Source: Mesostigma viride | Lineage: Eukaryota > Streptophyta > Mesostigmatophyceae > Mesostigmatales > Mesostigmataceae | Assembly: GCA_009746045.1 (NCBI GenBank) | Contig: RPFO01001345.1 | Coordinates: forward strand, 67,001-131,000 | Reading direction: 5' to 3' | Length of the DNA: 64,000 nucleotides | In this document: piece after piece, positions 45,967-64,000 of the stretch | Numbering within the stretch: the first letter of the stretch is position 1 | Layout of the letters: the number at the start of each line of letters is the position of its first letter | Translations under genes and position numbers: made by a program | Notes under the pieces: generated by a model | Databases searched by the model: none | What the model saw: the letters and a program-made list of their open reading frames with translations, nothing else | Told to the model about the DNA's origin: nothing

Positions 45967-46550
45967 AATGCTGGTGACCTCCCGCCCCTCTCCTACGCGG
46001 ACCTGCTGCGGTCAGCGACCGCCTCCACCACCGACGTCATCGCTACGAAACTCCAGGAGCTTGAAGACCTTGGCCAGGCACAACAACGGGAGGCCACCGA
46101 CCGCGCCCGCCGCGACTGCCGGGTGGTGCTGCGTCGTTTCCCCCAGAATTAAGCCAGGCCGGTGCTCAAGACGGCAACCTCCCTTGCTGACGAGCTCAAG
46201 AACCAGCTTCTTACCCTCATGGGCCTGGTAAGTGAGGTAGAACTGCGTGGGTGCCACCGCCTTCCCCACTCGCCGGGACAAGGCGGCTACCCCACCAGTC
46301 CTGCTCGCATCCCCTACCGTGAGGACAATTGCAGCGGTTCCTCTCTCGTCGCAAGCGGTTGCACGACCTCACCTGGACGCTGGACGACGACCTGACCCCC
46401 GCTCAGCAGCAGCAGCGACGCGACCTGTGGCCTGAATACCTCCGCCACAAGCAGGACCCACAGAAGCCCAAGGTGTACTGGAGGGGCGGGGACCTCATGA
46501 TCAACCACAAGATGTGGACGCCCCCATGCAGCGGGCTAGAATAGCTTGTA
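45967..46550 (+). pseudogene. LINE ORF1 (RNA-binding) copy
   Basis: Matches the minus-strand ORF1 at 50.93-51.70 kb: DLPPLSYADLLRSATASTTD, then LADELKNQLLTLMGLV, and RKRLHDLTWTLDDDLTPAQQ ... YWRGGDLMINHKMW. The C-terminal block resembles the L1 ORF1p C-terminal domain. It is broken by a stop near 46150 and frame changes. Confidence 0.7.
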
Positions 46551-46739
46551 GCCTAGCTTGTATCCATTGGTAGTCACTGCCGCTATGGCAGCCATGCTTA
46601 GAATGTTTGCCTAGCTGTGCCAACATACCTACTAGTCGATCACGTGCACCGCTAACGCACGGTACACAACCAGCCATAGCCTTAGCTTAGTCCTTGTACA
46701 GCCATGCTACGTCCTGCATGGCTATGACCAGATTACTTG

Positions 46740-46965
46740 CCCACGCTCCTTGTTATGCCATGCTCACATGGGTCTTATTGCACCCACAGATTGCCGGATC
46801 GTTAGCGTCTCCGTTTAGCTAGCGTGCCCGAATGCAGCTGTGGCATGCCTTAGGTATGAAGGAGACTGGGGGTCTCTGCCCTTTCTCCTGTTCAGTGCAC
46901 ACACAGGGATTAAAAGCACTTCGGTGCTCCGTGACTCCCCAACGGGAGCACATGTTTAATTAAGT
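46740..46965 (+). repeat. LINE 3' region and hairpin tail, copy A
   Basis: Starts around CACGCTCCTTGTTATGCC and includes GGGTCTTATTGCACCCACAG, GGGGGTCTCTGCCC and the terminal hairpin GGTGCTCC...GGGAGCAC (46923-46951) with a TTAATTAA end. Closes the ORF1 element at 45967. Confidence 0.8.
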
Positions 46966-47313
46966 CACTAGAGGCCAGGGGAGCCCAGCTGAGCCCAGGG
47001 GAGCAAGCGGCGTGGCCTATAGCCTATTGCGACCACCATACCTAGTCACGTGCATGCACCGCTAATGCACAGTACACAGCCAGCCATAGCCTTAGCTTAG
47101 CCCTAGGTAGAGTACAGCCAGCCATGCTACGTCCTGGCTATGATTAGCTTACTTGCCCACACTCCTTGTTATGATATATATAAAAATATAATTACTTACA
47201 GCAGAGTGAAATCACTCAAACCAAAGCAAACGCCCAGCTATAAACCTATATACAGAGCCATGTCAAAGCTCTATACTACGATAAGACCAATGGAAACGCC
47301 TAACGGGAGGAAC

Positions 47314-49527
47314 CTAATAGCCCTGCTGCACCGCAAAATCAGCCCGCGTACGGCGGAGCATGATGTCAGCCATGGCCCGAGTCAGCGCCACCGACAAGCG
47401 CTGACGCCAATATGACGTCCAGGTCCGCGCCGACCATGGGGCCCGCTGGCCCTCCAGGTCCAGCCGGTCCTCCCGGAGCCGGCAACACTCCTTGAAGAAG
47501 GCGGAGGTCAGGGGCCCCATGGCCCCAAACTCCTCCAGGACAAAGGTCACCACACGATGGTGCCCGACGTCGCCGTAGGCCAGGAGCTTGGCCCGCTCCG
47601 CCCGGTCCGCCGTGTAACCTGCCGTGAGGGAGGCCCCAGCCACGTGGCTAAGAGCCAAGGGCCGCGCCACCGAAACGTCAATAAGCAGATGCCGGCCACC
47701 CCCCTCAAAGTCCAGCACCACGATGTCAGGCCGGTGGTTGGGGGAATAGAAGGCAGCGCCATCCGCATCCTCGGACCGGATGTTCGCGTGGGGGAAAACC
47801 GACCGAATCATGGCGAGCACCACCGTCAGGAGGACAGTGTGCAAATACAAATACCAATTCTGATTCTGTTGGCCCCCCATGCAGGCAAGGTAGTGAGTCC
47901 CCGTGGGATCCAGCGGCTGCCCACAGCTACCACAAGGCCGCCCGGCCGGAACAAGAGGCTGCGGGGCAAATAGCTGGTGCCGGAGCGCCACCGAGTAGTG
48001 GCTGGGAGCCAAGGCGAATGGGGGGGCCATGGGAAGAGCACGAAGGTACGCCGAGCCCACACTCCGCAAGGAAAGCGAGAACAGCCACGCACGTCCCTGG
48101 GCGTTGAGGTCCGCGAAAAGAGCAATCCAATCAGCCGTGTGCAGAATACCCGCGTAGGTTTTCTGGTGTTTATCGATGACGCGAGCAGGGAATGCGGCGG
48201 GAGATTGAACGGAGGCGACCGAGGGAGTGCCGCGAGGGAGGTGGCGCTGTACCGCCTGAGCGGCACGGACGGGAGAACAGGCCTGCTGGATCTCAGCATA
48301 GGCCTCCTGGATGGCGGTGACGAAGGGCAAAGGGCTGCTGGGGTCCAGGAGGTCAGGCGCTGCCGTTGCCAAAAGGGGCAGGAGCCGGCAGCTTTCCGCC
48401 CACGACTGAGCGACGGAGCCCAAAAATGCTGCTGGGGCCAGCCGGGCGGCACGAGTCAGACCGCAGCCACCCATCCGTGCAGGCAGGGAGGCAATGCGAA
48501 TAGCATGTGGCGGGAGGTCGGGGCCCGGGACCAGCTGCGCCAAGGCCGACTGGATGCGTTCGTCGTGGCCCTCGGCGGCCAGCCGGACCTGAGCCGGAAG
48601 AGCGCCCCGGAGCCAGTGAACGACGCGAGGGTGAGCGCAAAACCACAGAAGCAGACCCTTGGTCTGCGAATCATGAAGGCGCGCAATCAAGGGCAGTACC
48701 TCAGTGCGTGCCTCGAGGGCGGCCCGCAGAGCATCGATGACAAACGCGGGGTCGCCAACCGGAACGCCGAGGACATCCAACCCATGGAGGCGCTCGTCCC
48801 GGCCCAAGAGCTGGGGCGGAAAGCCGGAGCAATCACCTTGGGGCGAGTACACCGCGCACTTGGCCAGGGTCAACTGGAGGTTGATGTCGGCCACCGCGGT
48901 CTGCAGTGCCAGCAGAGCCGCGGTGGTGTCCGGCACAGGGCCCAGAAGGTAGATATCATCCAAGTAGGCCTGAATAGCGACTGCCGGGTGGGCAGCATGG
49001 ACCGCTTGTTGGAGGCAACCCTGGAGGGGGGCGGCAAAGTACAGGGGTCCCAGGGGGTCCCCTTGCTGGGTGCCCGACCGCGACAGCAGGCCGCCGCGAG
49101 TGCCGTCCTCCATGATGTGAACCAGTTGGCCGGGCTGGCCGTAGCACACGGCTGTCCAAGCGTACAAGTCCTCGAAGGACTCCATGACGGCCGCAAACAT
49201 GCTGGCGCGGGACAGACTGTTGAACGCGTTGTGGCAGTCGACCTTGACGACAGCGTGGGTGGGGTGGGCCTCGAGGTAGGCCTGCACCGAATGGATGAGG
49301 ATATCCGCCCCGCCTGGAGTCGTCACCCCCAGCTGGGCCGCCACCGAGGTCTCACCCGCTGCGAGGGGCGGGCAGAAAAAGGCACGGAGCTCGGGCGCCT
49401 TTTGGCGGCAGATCACTTTGCCCACGAGCTTGCGGAGCACCTCACCGCAGGCGATCGGGCGCACCTTGCCCTCGGGGGGGGCAAGACACCCTTGAGCAGA
49501 GCGAGGAGGCGAGCGCCCGCTAACCAC
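47314..49527 (-). CDS. R2-like reverse transcriptase with restriction-like endonuclease
   Basis: Makes cDNA at a nicked target. RT motifs: EGKVRPIACGEVLRKLVGK (residues ~19-37), VVKVDCHNAFNSLSRASMF (first Asp ~97), SRSGTQQGDPLGPLYFAAPL, and IQAYLDDIYLLG (catalytic LDD ~185). The C-terminal third has a C-x2-C-x8-H-x3-C knuckle (CGSCGQPLDPTGTHYLAC) and a PD-(D/E)XK core (NHRPDIVVLDFEGGG then HLLIDVSVARP). The true frame enters from the 49476-50093 segment by a shift at the G8 tract near 49485; the first ~14 residues here are probably out of frame. 737 residues; catalytic residues intact. Confidence 0.88.
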   Translation of the reverse strand: MVSGRSPPRSAQGCLAPPEGKVRPIACGEVLRKLVGKVICRQKAPELRAFFCPPLAAGETSVAAQLGVTTPGGADILIHSVQAYLEAHPTHAVVKVDCHNAFNSLSRASMFAAVMESFEDLYAWTAVCYGQPGQLVHIMEDGTRGGLLSRSGTQQGDPLGPLYFAAPLQGCLQQAVHAAHPAVAIQAYLDDIYLLGPVPDTTAALLALQTAVADINLQLTLAKCAVYSPQGDCSGFPPQLLGRDERLHGLDVLGVPVGDPAFVIDALRAALEARTEVLPLIARLHDSQTKGLLLWFCAHPRVVHWLRGALPAQVRLAAEGHDERIQSALAQLVPGPDLPPHAIRIASLPARMGGCGLTRAARLAPAAFLGSVAQSWAESCRLLPLLATAAPDLLDPSSPLPFVTAIQEAYAEIQQACSPVRAAQAVQRHLPRGTPSVASVQSPAAFPARVIDKHQKTYAGILHTADWIALFADLNAQGRAWLFSLSLRSVGSAYLRALPMAPPFALAPSHYSVALRHQLFAPQPLVPAGRPCGSCGQPLDPTGTHYLACMGGQQNQNWYLYLHTVLLTVVLAMIRSVFPHANIRSEDADGAAFYSPNHRPDIVVLDFEGGGRHLLIDVSVARPLALSHVAGASLTAGYTADRAERAKLLAYGDVGHHRVVTFVLEEFGAMGPLTSAFFKECCRLREDRLDLEGQRAPWSARTWTSYWRQRLSVALTRAMADIMLRRTRADFAVQQGY

Positions 49528-50093
49528 TCGCGCGCAGCGGGAGGAACGCGACCAGCCGCCAGGTCAATGAGGGTGTCAAAGAGAATGTCCTCGCCCCCAT
49601 GCCCCACCAGGACCTCCAAGTGCTCGTAGCGCCAGCCCGACGGCCCGGTAGAGGAAGCCCGCGGGACCGCACGCATCACCTCCAGGAAGCAGTCGCGGTC
49701 CAGCCGGAGGGGGGCCGGCAGGGGGTCCGGCACGGGCAGCTGGAATCCGGGCTCCGCAGGGTGAAGAGCCTCCAAGGCCGCCAGGGTAGCCGCATTGGCG
49801 GGGGCCAGCTTGGCCATTTCCAAGCGGGTCATGGCCCGGCTGAGCTGCCCCTCGCGGACGAGGCGGATGACGTCGGCGGCCACCCGCTCGAAGTTGACCT
49901 CCCCCGACAGCCGGGCCGTGCGCGGGGGCGGCACGCCAAACAGCCCCTCCCAGTCCCCCTGCAGAAAGCGTCGGCAACGGGCAATAACCGCACCCTGGAG
50001 GCCGCGCACACCACGCCCGAGAGGGGTGAGGAGCAGGCGGGGGGTCACCATGTGCAGTTTAAAGCCCAGCGGGTCGTCCGGAGCGGCGTGCAT
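49476..50093 (-). CDS. R2-like element ORF, N-terminal part
   Basis: Opens MHAAPDDPLGFKLHMVTPRL and runs through VNFERVAADVIRLVREGQLS, LEMAKLAPANAATLAALEAL and SGWRYEHLEVLVGHGG to REWLAGARLLALLKGVLPPP. At that point the Lys-Gly-Val motif normally leads into RPIA-GEVLR, which here lies one frame away. This is the upstream finger region of RLE-type RTs. No zinc finger or Myb DNA-binding domain was seen at the N-terminus. Confidence 0.75.
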
Positions 50094-50504
50094 GCGCCGG
50101 AGAGAAACGATTGCACATTGCGCGAAAAGGCTACGCGCGCGGTGGGGGAGGTCGGTCAGGGTAGACGTCGGGTTGATGGCGCATGCATCCCAGGGAACCC
50201 GTGATATATATGCTCACACGGGTCTTATTGCACCCACAGAACTCGCCGGATTGTCTATCGTGTCCGATGGCTGCTGTGGCATGCCTCTGGCATGAAGGAG
50301 AAAGGGGGTCTCTGCCCTTTCTTCCTGTTGTGCACATACAGGGATTCAAAAGCACTCCGGTGCTCCGTGAATCCCCAACGGGAGCACGAGTTTAACTAAT
50401 TATTGCGACCAGCTCCAGGATAATTTGTGTAACAAAGATCACGGCAGGATTAAAACATCAAATTATGACATGACTCCGTTGGGAGATGATCATGTAGCAC
50501 GTAT

Positions 50505-51780
50505 TCCATGCATAATTAATCAATTAATTAAACATGTGCTCCCGTTGGGGAGTCACGGAGCACCGAAGTGCTTTTAATCCCTGTGTGTGCACAACAGGAG
50601 AAAGGGCAGAGACCCCCAGTCTCCTTCATGCCAAAGGCATGCCACAGCTGCATTCGGGCGCGCTAGCTAAAAGGACATGCTACCGATCCGGCAAACTGTG
50701 GGTGCAATAAGACCCATGTGAGCGTGGCATAACAAGTAGCGTGGGCAAGTAATCTGAACATAGCCAGGGCGTAGCATGGCTGTACTAGGACTAGACTAAG
50801 GCTATGGCTGGTTGTGTACCGTGCCTTGGCGGCACGTGACTAGGTATGTTGGCACAGCTAGGCAAACATTCTAAGCATGGCTGCCATAGCGGCAGTGACT
50901 CCAATGGGTACAAGCTAGGGCTATTGCTATTCTAGCCCGCTGGGGGCGTCCACATCTTGTGGTTGATCATGAGGTCCCCGCCCCTCCAGTACACCTTGGG
51001 CTTCTGGGGGTCCTGCTTATGGCGGAGGTATTCCGGCCACAGGTCGCGTCGCTGCTGTTGCTGAGCGGGGGTCAGGTCGTCATCCAGCGTCCAGGTGAGG
51101 TCGTGCAACCGCTTGCGACGAGAGAGGAACCGCTGCAATTGTCCTCACGGGAGGGGACGCGAGCAGGACTGGTGGTGGGTAGCCGCCTTGTCCCGTGAGT
51201 GGGGAAGGCGGTGGCACCCACGCAGTTCTACCTCACCTACCAGGCCCATGAGGGTAAGAAGCTGGTTCTTGAGCTCGTCAGCAAGGGAGGTTGACGTCTC
51301 ACCTGGCTTCTGGGGGAAGCGATGTAGCACCACTCGGCACTCGCGGCAGCGCGGTCGGTGACCTCCCGTTGCTGGGCCTGGCGGTGGTCCTCCAGCTCCT
51401 GGAGCTTCGTGGCGATGGCGTCGGTGGTGGAGGCGGTCGCTGACCGCAGCAGGTCCGCGTAGGAGAGTGGCGGGAGGTCACCAGCATCCTGCCGGGGTGG
51501 CTGGGATGCAATGGTGGTCGTCTGCTCCGCTATCTTGGGGACCTGTGAGGCCAGGGCCTCGGTGTGGGCCGTGATGGCCTCAAGCTTCTTCATGAGCACG
51601 CCGCACTTGCCCTCCACCTGGTTAAGGCGAGAGACAAGTGCAGCTTGCGTTTCCGAAGCTTGCGCGGCGGTGTGCAGCGTCGTGAAATGAACGTATTCCA
51701 TTGGTGGTGGTGGGTGGGGGTGAGCGGAGCCGCGAAAACTAACTAGGCTAACTCGAATCTAATCTAATCTAATAAACCAA
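50505..51780 (-). mobile_element. ORF1-only LINE derivative with hairpin tail
   Basis: In minus orientation: ORF1 from 51701 to about 50932, then a 3' region (50700-50580) like copies at 46.8 and 50.25 kb, the hairpin at 50535-50564 and a TTAAT tail at 50511-50533. It contains no RT or endonuclease, so it must be mobilised in trans. Confidence 0.8.
50932..51701 (-). pseudogene. LINE ORF1 protein, frameshifted
   Basis: MEYVHFTTLHTAAQASETQA opens a coiled-coil-like segment (LVSRLNQVEGKCGVLMKKLE, heptad pattern), then DLPPLSYADLLRSATAST and KLQELEDHRQAQQREVTDRA. After a frame change near 51340, LADELKNQLLTLMGLVGEVE follows, and after another, MQRFLSRRKRLHDLTWTLDD and QKPKVYWRGGDLMINHKMW. Coiled coil plus RNA-binding C-terminus is the L1 ORF1p-like layout. 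Confidence 0.7.
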
Positions 51781-52534
51781 AATCCTAGCTACTCTACTCA
51801 GCAAATGCCCCTTCCTCCTGGGGGAGGGCGGGGGCTTGCCCACACGGAGGCTGGCGGGTGGATAATAGCGGGAGACAGGGAGCTAGGGCAGGACTAAAAT
51901 GCAGGATGGGACTTGCCTGGGCCGAGGTCTTGAATTGCCACCCAAGCCCCCACCTGTTTGGGATCATACGGCTAATAGTTTGGCAGGAATAGCCATGTTG
52001 CGAAAGGCGTCTTCGTTAGGAGTAGCTGAAGCTTAGGCTAGCGTTGGTCGGTCCCATTCAGATCGAAGAAATTAGGTTGCTTTCATGCCTTCGATCCACG
52101 GGGGCTTTCGAGCCACCGGGAAAGTATGCTCTAATATTTCATGTCCGATCTAAATAGGTGGCTCTGCAGCTAGCGCTGGTTATGGAGACCTGTGAAGCAT
52201 GAGCTTGTTGCATCGCCTGTATATGCAAGTTTAACAGGGACACGAGACTAATGAATTAATTAATATGGAAGTTTATATTGATTGGGATGGTGGTCGGCAC
52301 ACAGCTAGCAATCCTTTATCGGTATTCCATCCCACCCATTTCATTGAGGATTATGCTCACGTGATGCAGTCCACATAAACCAGCGGATGACAGGTACCTC
52401 ATTAACTTAGGCTCCATGGCCCCTTTCCGGGGCAAGTGTATATTTGCTTAGTTAATAAACGGTTAGATGGACTGGCTTGTTAGCTGGTTGATGAACTGAG
52501 TTGATCAGCAGGTTCATGCACCGGTCTCATGCGA
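51781..52534. other. Intergenic between LINE nest and PI4K
   Basis: Contains a decayed LINE tail at 52236-52264 (AACAGGGACACGAGACTAAT followed by GAATTAATTAAT). No gene seen. The 3' UTR of PI4K lies at its right end; I found no TGTAA close to the stop. Confidence 0.5.
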
Positions 52535-63925
<11,391 letters not shown>

Positions 63926-64000
63926 CTGTTGGGGAGGGAGGGGGGGATGAGACCGGGACATAACGATAGGCTCAGTAGATTCATTTACCACTATCAACAA

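Larger units (their letters stand above)
47182..50201 (-). mobile_element. RLE-type (R2-like) non-LTR retrotransposon with 10-bp target duplication
   Basis: TGATATATAT is present on both sides (47172-47181 and 50202-50211). The 3.0 kb insert encodes RT followed by a CCHC motif and a restriction-like endonuclease, the R2/HERO/NeSL-type arrangement. One frameshift at a G8 run (about 49482-49489) is the only major break, so the insertion looks young. Confidence 0.88.
46990..50405 (+). mobile_element. Second LINE 3' region, interrupted by an R2-like element
   Basis: The copy starts near 47030 (ACCTAGTCACGTGCATGCAC), stops at 47171 and resumes at 50212 (GCTCACACGGGTCTTATTGC) through to the hairpin and tail at 50359-50404. 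The order matches copy A at 46620-46965. Between the parts lies the element at 47182-50201. Confidence 0.85.

Noticed and set aside
47977-49629. 550-residue plus-strand open frame
   Set aside because: Shadow of the GC-rich R2-like RT on the minus strand, which has all catalytic motifs; the plus frame has no recognisable domain.

Overview
The window looks like nuclear DNA of a green alga (Chlorophyta, probably a chlorophycean). Evidence: a plant-type phosphatidylinositol 4-kinase alpha gene cut by many GT-AG introns, a TGTAA motif (the chlorophyte poly(A) signal) just after one gene, several algal-style retrotransposon families, and very large simple-sequence arrays. The species cannot be named from sequence alone. 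There is no bacterial operon structure, and I saw no rRNA, tRNA or CRISPR array.

Layout. 1-4.1 kb: an LTR retrotransposon on the minus strand (integrase, Gag with zinc knuckle, an upstream ORF, a probable LTR). 4.5-5.9 kb: two unrecognised, partly overlapping candidate coding regions. 6.1-11.75 kb: a decayed reverse-transcriptase copy, then a nearly complete but frameshifted APE-type LINE with ORF1 remnant, endonuclease, RT and a hairpin-bearing 3' tail. 12.25-29 kb (perhaps to 34 kb): two tandem paralogous minus-strand genes with ADP-ribosyltransferase (PARP) and RING domains. The downstream copy also carries a Deltex C-terminal (DTC) domain. 23.5-36.5 kb: dispersed repeats, three copies of one MITE, a giant hexamer satellite and a dead DDE transposase, partly within introns. 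37.1-37.9 kb: a retroelement tail carrying a MITE. 38.3-45.1 kb: an L1-like LINE split by a 2.4 kb insertion. 45.4-51.8 kb: a nest of ORF1-type LINE derivatives invaded by a restriction-like-endonuclease LINE. 52.5-64 kb: the 3' part of the PI4K alpha gene, running off the right edge.

The cellular genes are therefore few: a PI 4-kinase (phosphoinositide synthesis at membranes) and two PARP-RING proteins that may link ADP-ribosylation to ubiquitin transfer. All splice models were built by eye. Exon junctions were accepted only when GT/AG sites, codon phase and family similarity agreed.

The two observations I rate highest are the single-polypeptide PARP-RING-DTC architecture (12.3-18.7 kb) and the repeated duplication of exon ends with their 5' splice sites inside the PI4K introns (53.7-60.4 kb), including satellites whose every unit carries a splice-donor sequence.
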